From Triops longicaudatus (Eukaryota > Arthropoda > Branchiopoda > Notostraca > Triopsidae): 64,000 nucleotides of DNA. The notes beneath the pieces were generated by a model, which worked only from the letters and a program-made list of their open reading frames with translations, was not told the origin of the DNA and made no database searches. The position numbers were made by a program, and so were the translations under genes. Below, piece after piece: positions 39,383-49,600 of the stretch. Location of the stretch: contig JAGQDJ010000197.1 of assembly GCA_022885665.1 (NCBI GenBank), positions 28,675 to 92,674 of the forward strand, in the 5' to 3' direction. Numbering within the stretch: the stretch's first letter is position 1; each line of letters opens with the position of its first letter.

Positions 39383-39754
39383 TTAAGGAGGAAAAGGTAG
39401 GCGAGTACTTGAACACTGTTTGGACAGTTTCAAGTGAAGCTCATGTGCATATGCGTGTGTGAGTGGTTTGGGAATAACGGTTGTTTTGTTGTGCATTATT
39501 GACAGATCATGTTTGCTTTTCTTTGTGGCGCTGGATGAACGGTGAAGAGCAAGCTGTGGAAGACCGTCGATGACCAGGCAAGAAGGTTTTCGTCTCAATA
39601 GCGTCTCCTGGCCCGCAGTTGGCTCGCCGGTGCCTTGGCCAGTGGATGCTGTGTTTGAACTTAACATTCCAATGTGCTCAGACACACAAGGATTATTGTC
39701 GTCAGTGCAATTTTGAGCACTGCCCATACTTGTACTTCGCGAAACGCCATCCAT
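39383..39754 (-). CDS. Unidentified ORF (123 codons)
   Basis: ATG at 39754, stop at 39383. An acceptor-like AATTTCAG lies just upstream on the same strand, so this could be a terminal exon. The product is Ser/Thr-rich with basic patches (LLRRKPSCLVIDGLPQLALH) and matches no family I know. Its base composition is less AT-rich than its surroundings. It may be chance. Confidence 0.3.
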   Translation of the reverse strand: MDGVSRSTSMGSAQNCTDDNNPCVSEHIGMLSSNTASTGQGTGEPTAGQETLLRRKPSCLVIDGLPQLALHRSSSATKKSKHDLSIMHNKTTVIPKPLTHAYAHELHLKLSKQCSSTRLPFPP

Positions 39755-40789
39755 AGGACCATGAGCTGAAATTCCTTGACGTAAGTTTGTTTTTCCATTT
39801 ATCCCCTTCTTTTACTTGAGAAAAGGTCTTTAAGAAAAGACTTGAAGAACTTGTAAGTACTGTGACGCATTGTTGATTGTTATTGCTGGGAATCGGTTGT
39901 GAAATTTATTTTCAATGCATGAAACTGTAGCAAAAGAATAAATCCGTTGCTTTTCATGTGTGGCTATATGAGGGGCGGAGGCTCGCATTTTTCTTTGTAT
40001 TTTGACGTGCGTATGTACATGGAAACTTTATTGTGGAAATTTCCTTTTTGTTGCACGTTTGAATGGTTGTTTTGCGTTTCCACCTCAAGTGTGAGAAATG
40101 ACGTTACGTGTATTATGACTGGTTTTCGGATGGGAGTAATTTGCATGTTGGGTGACTGGTAATTGAAGGGTTCATGGATTATTTGCTATGCGGGTTAATG
40201 GCGAGTTTTTGTATATGTATCCCGAAAACCGTGACTTGTGCTGGGGCAACTAATACCCTCCGAGTTCGGCTTTAAAAACATGAGAAAACCAAGGCCATAA
40301 GTGTTGAATTACTTTGCGGGAAGTGGCGACTCGGTTTGCATTTTTACTTTTCTTATTAATTGGGGGACTTGAACGTGCTCTCTTGTTTTTTCCTGCGCTA
40401 TTCATTCGCGTTAATCCGGCTTCTCTTTTATTTTCTTGATACACTGGGGTATGAGTGTGCGACACAACGCACGCTCGTCTGTTTCCTTCCGTCCTTTGAG
40501 ATGGAGTATCGGTGCCGACTTTCCCAGCTTTGAGGGGAACACAAGCCTGGGAAGGTTTAACGCGTCATCGCTATGTAAAGGAAACAGAAAATATGGCAAA
40601 GATGGGAATTTTTGCCCGATTTTTTCTTGCATTATTTCCCTATATTCGTATTAAATGCATCGTGGTCTGTCTGTGGGATGATTTGTGTTAATGCGAGACT
40701 GAATATCTTCATGTTTCTTATGATTCGACTTACGCTGCAACGTAGACCATTTTCTCGATTGATCTATTAATAAAATAAATAACATTGTA

Positions 40790-40875
40790 CAGTAGAACTC
40801 CGATTTAGTCAACCGATTGACATCGGAAAGTTGTTGACAAGTCGGGTAATTGACAAAACCATATTTAACGTGTTA
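40790..40875. mobile_element. Possible pogo/Tigger-like terminus
   Basis: TA is followed by CAGTAGAACTCCGATTTAGT and then CAACCGATTGACATCGG. CAGTAGAAC-type ends at TA sites are typical of pogo/Tigger elements. The other terminus and any transposase remnant were not found. Confidence 0.35.
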
Positions 40876-42459
40876 AATACAGTCATTCTCAACTAAAACG
40901 ACCCAAACAAACCTGCCCTATGCCAACCGCACGCCTGTGACATTCTTGATGTTGTGGGTCAAAAACATTCGAAATGTCTGTGTGGGACGCGCTCGTACAA
41001 CCACCGTGGCGTTAGGTGTATGGGATTTTGTTTGGGTCGTTTTTATTGAGAATTGCTGCACGTCAGGAAACTATTAGAAAATTACAGCGCAGAATAAAGA
41101 TCGAAACTATGCTTCATTTTGTCAACCTCAGTTGTTATCTTCACTGTCTCATGACGTGTACAGTCCACAAGTGTTTTGAAAACAACGTAAAAAGCCGTCG
41201 TTCACAAAGAAAAGATTTTGCGACACTGTCGATAGGGTCGGGAGTTTTCATAACTGAGGCTGACAAACCCGAATTCTACCGTAATGTGTTCGTACGAAGA
41301 GACAAGAAGTATAAAATGTTTGAATTGACATCCGGGGTGAACTAAGCTCGTTGTCGAGGGAAGATGTTTTTAACATCAGTTAAGGGAGGAGATTGACAAA
41401 ATTGCCACAGGTATTTTCTGTTAAGTTAAGTCTAAGGAGGTAGGATAAAATATGAACGCTCAAACACGTTTTCATTCACACCTATACAACAAAAAGGTGA
41501 AGCGGCACGGAAATGACAGATGAAATATCAAACGAGAATTACATATTTCTTATGCAAAAATGTTAGTAGAACTTATACACAGATTTTAAATGTGATTCAC
41601 TAAGTATAGCTACCAATACAATTACATGATTACTATTTTATACTCGTTTTCGTATTATTCCCACACTCACGCTTCGAACCGAAATTAGTAACTAGACTCT
41701 TACGCCGTACGGATTGCAGTTAATTTACAACAATTATAAAATGTACTGTAATTACGTTTAATTTACATTTTATTTGTCACTGATTTCTTTTCATTCGACA
41801 TTGAAACTTTTTCGAGCAAATGTTCCCGCGAATGGAATAGGTTTCATGTATGGAAAGCGACCCTGCCTGAGCATTTGCCACTAGTGGCTGTTTTGGTAAT
41901 TGGAAATCAGGCAATTTAAATTCCACTTGGTGGAGTAGCGGCTCCATTGACTATTATGTCCGATTATGTCCGATTAAGTCGAAAGAACAATGGCGGAATG
42001 CATCAGGTGCCAAATGCAAATATTGTTCTTGGTGGTTCTGATAAGTAACTTCGTGTAGACGAGTTTGGTTTTCTCTTGTGTGGACCGCGCGAAATAAAGG
42101 GTGCGTGTCCGGCGCAAGCAAAACCATAATGAGCATGCATAACAAGAAGAAAAAAAATTACGAGGAAACCTCCTAAGTTGGAAAGCATTTGGATATTCAT
42201 GTCCGGGTGAAAACAAAAAGAGTAAAGTAATTATTGACGCGCCCAGATTGGATATTTTTTTACCGTTGTTTGAAAGCAATGTGTGCTAATGATCAGGCCG
42301 TGAGAAAAAGCCGTTAGAAAAAGTGTTAATTGGCTATAATCGGAATGTCAAGCTCCCAAGGACTCGGGTTGGATATCGATGATTTATAGGTGCTTACTGT
42401 GTTGGGTACCCGGAATTCATTATAGCCAACCGTAAAGTCACGAGAGAGAAAACTAGTTT

Positions 42460-43190
42460 GAAGAGGAAAACTTGCATTTGGAAATTAAATGTAAATCTTA
42501 TGACATGAAAGTTTGAATTCCTGATGAAAGCTTGCGTTTGCGTAAAAGTTTTACTTTGAACATGAAATGTTGAATTTTAAGCTGAAGATTTGATTTGGTT
42601 TGGAGATTCAAGTCTAAATTCTAATTAAAAATAAAATTTGACGAGGAGAAAATGGTTGGCCTATTGAAAATCAGTTGACTTTTGAATTACAGTTTGAGTG
42701 AGAAATCTCGCTTTCGAAAATGAACGTTCAGTTGCAGAAATAACATGTCGAATTACGAGTCGGAATTTTGAACTTGAAGCCGATATTCAGAACTGAAAAG
42801 TAAGCGCGTATCCAAACGGTTTAGTTGGTGTGAATTATTCCCTACACACGTACTTAGTTTTTTTTCTAACAATACAATTCAGAACACTGAAGAAAGTCCA
42901 ATATTATAAAAATAAAAATTTATAACTATCCCACCCCACCTGCCACCGAAATGGAATACTGTGTACGGCTCTTGTACGGATGTATTTTTAGGTTTGCGAG
43001 TAAAAAGTTTGAATTTTGAATTGCACATTACACTTTAGTAATGAGAATTCAAGATTGCGTGTTAAAGCCTGAATCTGGAGATAAATTTTATTCGTTACAA
43101 ATTTGGAAAATTAATACTTGTAAACTAAATTCTTGAAGCCGAAAATTCACTCAAAACAAATGTTTTAGCTCAAAGCTAAAACATTCGTCA
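42460..43190. repeat. Degenerate tandem array, period about 19-20 bp
   Basis: Diverged units of the form GAAAGTTTGAATTxxxxxT recur, for example GAAAGTTTGAATTCCTGAT, GAAAGCTTGCGTTTGCG, GAAATGTTGAATTTTAAGCT and GAAGATTTGATTTGGTTTG. The spacing is near 19-20 bp where it can be followed, with interruptions (about 42790-43000). It looks like an old minisatellite. Confidence 0.5.
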
Positions 43191-43452
43191 AAGTGTCATA
43201 GAAGTTTCCGGCATTAACTTAAAACTTCCCACGCTTTAAAACATAACACTTTACTTTGTAACCGTTATATTCTTAAGTTACATCCGGGTCGCTCTTTTGG
43301 TTTTTAGTTATGATAGGTATCCTTCCTCTCAATGAAGGATATCTTTATTGAGAAATTTTAACAATGTTGGTACTCGTATAACGTTTATCGCTAATCTCAC
43401 TCGTGTCTTCTTTTAGGATTTCAGATTTTTTTATTTGGTGTCATCCTTAAAA

Positions 43453-43644
43453 ATGTGCGAGTGTAGTCGACGTCATCGCAACAACAGTGCCGGAAACGGT
43501 AATGTCCTCAACGGCACTACCTGGCCACGCGTACCTCCGGGCCGGTCCGCCTCTAAAGGCCCTGCCCACTCCAAGAAACCCGCCCTTCAGCGATCTTCCG
43601 TTACACCGCGTCTGAAACCTTTGTCTGCTTCGCCAGCGCCCGAG
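43453..43644 (+). CDS. SARM1: SARM1 candidate first exon A (64 codons)
   Basis: An ATG opens 64 codons ending in a phase-0 donor GAG|GTAAGC. The N-terminus MCECSRRHR has cysteines that could be lipidated; the rest is Ser/Pro/Arg-rich and includes TPRLKP. It fits the phase-0 acceptor at 48978. Confidence 0.6.
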
Positions 43645-46600
43645 GTAAGCGTAACACGCCCTTTTTTCCCACTTCGTGTTCTTTCTTCATTTATTTTTTA
43701 TTTTATTTTTTGTCTGTCCTGTTTTCATCGTCTGCATACACAAAAAGGGCCATGTGGTCTGCATCCGTTAGCACCCCTCGATACGACTCTTAATCGCCCA
43801 ACGCCCCTGCCGACTTGTTAGGCCAAAAAGGGACTCGAATGTCGTCTCATTGCCTTACTAAGGCTCTTGGGAGCACTGCATGTGCCGTTCTTAAAAAGGT
43901 TTTTTCTTCTGAGACTCAAATTGTGCTCTTCAATGAGTTGGGCGCCAGGACGTCCCGTCGAGGTTATATTGTGTGATTTTTCTCCTTAGAGTTACAAATG
44001 ATTCTTATCCTAATCAGAAGGGGATTCTCTCTTCTTTAGCGAAAAACAAAAAATAAAAATAATAACAATAATAATAATCGGACGACTTCTGCTTTAAACT
44101 CTTTTTTTATGAAGGGCTGGTCCAGAAAAAAGACCGGTTTTTGCAAAGCGATCACATATGATCCTCCTAAAGGAAGGGTTAACTTCCAACCTACGCAGAT
44201 TTTTTTCTTTTCACTGTTGGACTTTCTTTTTTTAAGAGCACAAAGTTACTTGGAGGCTGGGAGTTAAAAGGATGACCACTGTGCATCTCTTTCACGACTT
44301 CCATTCCTCCTGTGACTGCTTGCCCAACCGGATATACCATTTGACCATTAAACCAAGCTATAAATTCAGTACTGCCCTCACTATTAGCCAATAAAAAAGT
44401 TAACTAAAGACGTGATATGTGACCTAGAATCCTTGAAAACAAGATGGGAACCGTGTGTTGTGTCCACCGCGTGCCACGTGACGGCACACGGACGCCACCT
44501 GAACAGGTACGCCAGACATTATGAGGCGTGACGCTTAACTGACCAGTTTTCGTTCCAAAAAAAGTATTCGACATTTTGTTCTTTTATTGTCTTGCACTCT
44601 TTTTCAGTATTGCTGAAGGGCTGAAACTGCGTATAAGAATTTGTCCATTTTAGGGTAATTTTTTGTATAGAAACTTAAAGACGCAGGGACTTTCTGGGTT
44701 ACTGTTAGGCCCCACCCAAAAGGCGGGGTTGGCCGCGAAGTGTTGTGGATGGAAGGAAAAACGGTTGGATCGTTGCGTTGCTACCTGTTCCCGTATGTTT
44801 GCGTTTTGCGGGCCTGTACATGTTACGTTAGAAAGCTGTTTAAGAGGGGAAAGATGGAAAGATGAAGGTCAGCGATTGATTTCCTTCTTTCATTGAAAAT
44901 TCCCCTAAGGGGGCGTAAAAGGCTGTTGCACGGAGTCTGGGGAGGTTTTTGTTTGTCGAGTGTTCCACAGGCTCCTCGCATCATCCTAGCGAGATCTGGG
45001 CCCGGTGTTGTATTAGGGAGACGAGCCGTAAAAGCTTAACGTGGTTTCCCTTCATTTTCCAGTCGCTTTTGGTCCGTCCGCTCCGACTCTCTCGGGTTGG
45101 GGGACTCCTCGCAAACCTAGTCAAGCAGTCTACTCAGTTCTTATTTTTCAATGACCTAAAAGAACGTGGATAATCCCTTCTCGGTTGTTTTTAGAATCCT
45201 GCTTAGGGGTGAACAATTGAAATCCTTTTTTCAGAGATATGCAAACAAGTGCGGTGGAGTCATTGAGAATCTTCAACAGCAAAACTTGCGCAAGCTAGTT
45301 GTGTATGGATGAATCTGTGGAATCCCAAATTAGCCCTTGGAACTGTGCCAAAGTCCTCGGTTCTTCTTACCTTGGACGCTTTCGAGAAAGAAAGAAAAAC
45401 TTGCGCCACCTTGTAGCAGTTCAAAGCTTCCAACAACGCAAAACTGTCCTGACGAAAAAACATGGGGAAAATATAGATGCAAAGTTACGTCCATGAAAAA
45501 TATTAAGTGCAACTGAAAATTAAAAAGAGAAAATGATGGAGCCGCGATTGAAGCCTTTCCAACGTAGTCAATCAGAAGCTGACTGGGGTGGTGGTGGGGG
45601 TAATAGCCATAGTTTGAAGCTTGAAGGGGGGTGGCCAATGACAGCCCCTCCCCGGTGTAGTAGTGGTACGGCGGGTCCGGCGCTCTTGCGTAGACGTGTA
45701 AGTTTGCAAAACAAAAAACCTGAAAAATATGACCTTTTGAACAGCAAATACCTTTGCCCATAACTGAACTTCTTCTCCAAGTTTCTGCGTGTTGCGGCAA
45801 TGAGCTATGTCCATTTTCTAACGTCCATGCAACAGGCAGTCCGAGCCTTAAATGGTCAAGCCGAGCGACCAGAAACACAAACATGGTCCGAATTCTCTGT
45901 TCAGCTCTGTTATGCACACAACAAGCATGCTTTCGACGGCAACATAACGGCCTTGAGAGACTCCCCAAGTTTCTCCCAATGACCCCAGCAGCTTTTCCCT
46001 CACTCACTCCCCACTGTTAGCATGTGCTCGTGCGCCAAACCACGCCCACATTGCCTCCACTCACGGAGGTTTTCAAGCTTAGGTTAACTTTCCGGGAATC
46101 TCCAGAATGTTCGCTACGCAAGTGTCTGGTTCACATTGCAATTTCCGCGTTAAAATATTTGCAGAGGTTGTCATTATTTTCCTTTCTCACATCCCTCGGT
46201 TATTTTTTTTTGCCATTTAATATTATTTGATTATTACACTCAGTTATTATTTATCATTTAATTTTATCACGCGTGTAGTAGACTTTGGAGTGTTTTTATT
46301 ATTACCGTTGGGCATTAGAGTAACAATTTATGATTGTAGTCATTCATACTTATTATTGCAGTTTACTGTTTTAAGGAAATACAAGCGTTTGGGCAATCAG
46401 CGTCTTAAAAGGGCAAACCTCGCTGGGAGATCTTTTTTTTAAATCGGAGAAGGCAAGAAATATAGTTAGGTCTGGACTGATAAGGGCCGCAACGATTATG
46501 AATCATAGCTTTACGTCGACTACGCCCGCTTAAAAGTTGTAAATGCAATTTTTTCTTCTTCTATTTGAACCTGCTCGGGATTGGGGCGTGATCCGGGACG

Positions 46601-49600
46601 CCCCTTTAAACTAACTACGCCGTTTGTTACAGTACACATAAGATAACTGCGTTCTATTCTGTTTTTTTTTCCCACTTTTTGTCTTTTCTGGGGCGGGGGG
46701 ACACAATTGCAGAGGGTTAGAAAAGGAAAGAAAGTACAAAGCATAAAAGGAAGACGAGGCGAGAAGCAACATAACTGTAAATAGCTATGTGTTCCTGGCA
46801 GGCTTTGCCGAGAAGCTGACTCACATGGCGTTTAGCACGAAAAAGGATGCTGCATTCGTTCGGAAAAGATCGAGCCGTAGCCAAGTCAGAGTTTTCAGAA
46901 CTGAAAGAAAGTTGAAGCCAGCAGAAACGTCTGTTGCCTCATCTTGTCATCACACCCGAAACACTTAGGGGAAGACAGAAGTATAAAAGCTCAGCCACCA
47001 CCAACTCGAGTCTCACACTTCTTGTTAGTTCCCCTTTTCGGTGGTGTATTTTTTATTGTTGTATAAGGCCTTCCCGAAACATTCGTTGTTGTGTCACGCG
47101 TCTTGTTAGTCTCCTTAAGAAAGAATTTCCCTTTGTTGCTGAAAAGAGTACAAGACGTGGTCTTGTACCTTTTACCTATCGAGAAGGGCAATTTTCGAAC
47201 GAATTTATGTTAGAAATTGCGATTGATTATCGGCCAAACCTGTATAGACTTGTGCATAAACCCACGTTGTTCCCTACGTGATAAGACTCAGTTCCCCGTT
47301 TTTGCGTAACGTGTATCCTTGCCGGTAAGACGCTATGGTTGCTATGGTGACCAGCTTCTAAACCCAGCCTCATTTTCATTGCGTCGTGTCCTATAACGTG
47401 TTAGTCGGGAGAAACTTCCAGCTGTCAAGGGGAGTTGGAGGCCCATCTTACGCCATGCCTGCGCCTATTACCGCGCCCAGAGCCAAGGTAGTTTATTTTC
47501 CGGTTCGTTTTATGCGAGTTTGATCTCAAAGGTCAAATTACTATCCTCTTTTTTGTGGACAAACATTCCTTTTGAGATTCAAGCAAGTGGGTGGGTGATG
47601 TATCTTTCCGGTGTGTGAGTATGCGATGAGGGGGGTGGGGGTGTCTGTTTTCCGTCATCGCTAAATCGCTTCTTTGAAATATCGCGAACCGCAAAGTATC
47701 CATTCGCTATTCCCATGAGACACGTGCCCGTATTGGCCATTGAGTTAGATAGGGAGGCGTTATCCCTTTCATTTTCAAATGCATCTCGTCACTTCTGATA
47801 ATGCCAAGATTCTCCCGTTGGTCCCTATTCAATGCATAGACCTGCTAACGTTTTAGAAGTAGGGAGTTCCGGTTCCGGGGGAAGTTGTCTGACGTCACCA
47901 CAGTGTGTCTCCTTCGATTCGAGTTACGAAGTCCCAGAAAAATGCAGAGAAACCGGCTGCTCACAGGCGCCGTAAGCTACCCCAACCTCCTATCGCGCGT
48001 GGGGAAAACTCACCCTGAGCCAACTCGCCCCGCTGAGGAATGTACCGACCACAGAGGGTTTTCACAAAGTAGGGCGAATAAACACGTAACCTTGTGTGCA
48101 TTATGTGAAACGTAACTTGTAGCAAGGTGTAAGATGTGTATTTTGATTTTTTTAGTAATCAAGTGAAGCAAATGCTCTCGGCTGTTGGCTGTAAGGCGAA
48201 TTATCGTTCTTTAACCTCCTTAGATAAGGTTTTGGACGTTTTAGGTTAACTTCAAATCTCCAAGCTCCTTGTAAGAAGGGGAATATCGTTTTTATCGCAT
48301 TCGAATGTAATAGAATAACACTGATAGAGTACGGTGTTCACGTTCTTAACGAAATTAAAATAAAAGAACAAGAAATAAAAGCGAAGAACATTCCTGGAGG
48401 CGGGACTGAGGAGAGTGAAGTCTGGGTGACGTCATTAGACACTGAATGTAAAATGCCTATGTATATATACCTGGTGCAACGCGGCACACCTGACTTTCCA
48501 AAGCTGTGGGCATTTGTGCTGGAGCAGTTTATCAAGGCTACCACGCCAAGTTCATGCGCGAAGCTAATTTCGGACAGAATACTTACGAAACTTGGCTGGT
48601 TTAATAGCCGGGGATTTACCTCTTCGTTATGAGTTGGAAGTTGCAACACAGTAGCAACGCAAAATCGGTGAGCTTGTAAAACTCAGTCTTGTAAGCACGT
48701 TTTCGCAGAATCGAGTGCATAAAGTGTTATTTGTTGGCGAGTTAAGTGACACAAACTAAAACTGTCATCCAATGCAGACCGGTGTACGTTATTCAACGAG
48801 TCCAGTGCGCTCACGATCTCCCTTTAAGGTGCCAAACACCCATTTCGGTGTATCAAATTCGAATTTCCCACATTGTTGTCCCTTTCCTTTTTTCTTTTTT
48901 TTTTCGGTGGAAGATGGAATTGTGACTAGTGTTCACGTTCTAGAAAGTTAATGGTCCATTTTTCCGTTTTGTTTCAGATGTCAGAATTTCCTGGTGGAGG
49001 AGAAGGAGGCGTTTCACCTTCTGATTCGAGCAGTAGTCACGAAGTGCCTAACATAATGGACAGTTTGCCTAGTAAACGGATATTCAACCGGTTAAACGTC
49101 GCTCAACCTAATAATTCAGCCTCCTCAGCTTCTCAGGTGAGAAAAAGCTCTCCAGTTTAAAGATTTTGTGAATTCTAACATTTATGTGTTAGTTTTCGTT
49201 GTACTAGTTTGACATAACCTGCACTCACCTAGATACTTCTAATACGATACGTAACGAATTTAACGCAAGAAGATGTAAAATTGTTGAATAAATTTTAACA
49301 TAAACCACTTGATAAGAAAAAAATAGTTTTTGAGTTGATTTCGTACTTCCTGCATTTTTTAAAATTCATATTAATAAGATTATTTGTATTGTTACAGAGT
49401 ATTATTATAACGCGAATGCATTGTATGGTTGAGTGACGATGTTGAATAAAAAATTTGTTTTTATGTATGTAGATGGTGTCAAGTTCACATGTGAGCAAGC
49501 GATCGCAAGTGCTTCACCACTCCGTGTCGTCCACGGAGATGTCCAACATGGCAGCGTCTACTTCTTCAGCTTCGTCCGCCTCGTCCTCCTCCGCAGCATC

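Larger units (their letters stand above)
38356..43452 (+). other. Intergenic region between LIMK and SARM1
   Basis: About 5 kb, AT-rich. It contains a minus-strand ORF (39754-39383), a possible pogo-type terminus at 40790, and a degenerate roughly 20-bp periodic repeat (42460-43190). A consensus plus-strand donor, GAC|GTAAGT at 39780/39781, could end an untranslated SARM1 exon, but no coding frame leads into it. Confidence 0.5.

Noticed and set aside
45100..45300. Search for CRISPR arrays, tRNA, rRNA and bacterial operon signals across the window
   Set aside because: None found. No regularly spaced direct repeats, no tRNA B-box with partner A-box, and the genome is clearly eukaryotic.
45330..46007. 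225-codon minus-strand open frame
   Set aside because: It overlaps SARM1 candidate exon C on the plus strand. The low-stop stretch is explained by the Gly-rich sense exon (GGN codons have no stop in antisense); the rest reads as random hydrophobic text.
46823..46960. Further possible SARM1 first exon starting MAFSTKKDAA
   Set aside because: The only phase-0 donor (CAA|GTCAGA) lacks the purine at +3, so it was left out of the first-exon list.
46934..47281. 115-codon plus-strand frame near the SARM1 first exons
   Set aside because: It has no phase-0 donor at its end and mixed composition; a nearby GTAAGA lies after its stop codon.
48426..48632. 68-codon plus-strand frame after a CRE
   Set aside because: It overlaps no splice signal at its end and has no recognisable similarity. 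It stops just before candidate exon F.
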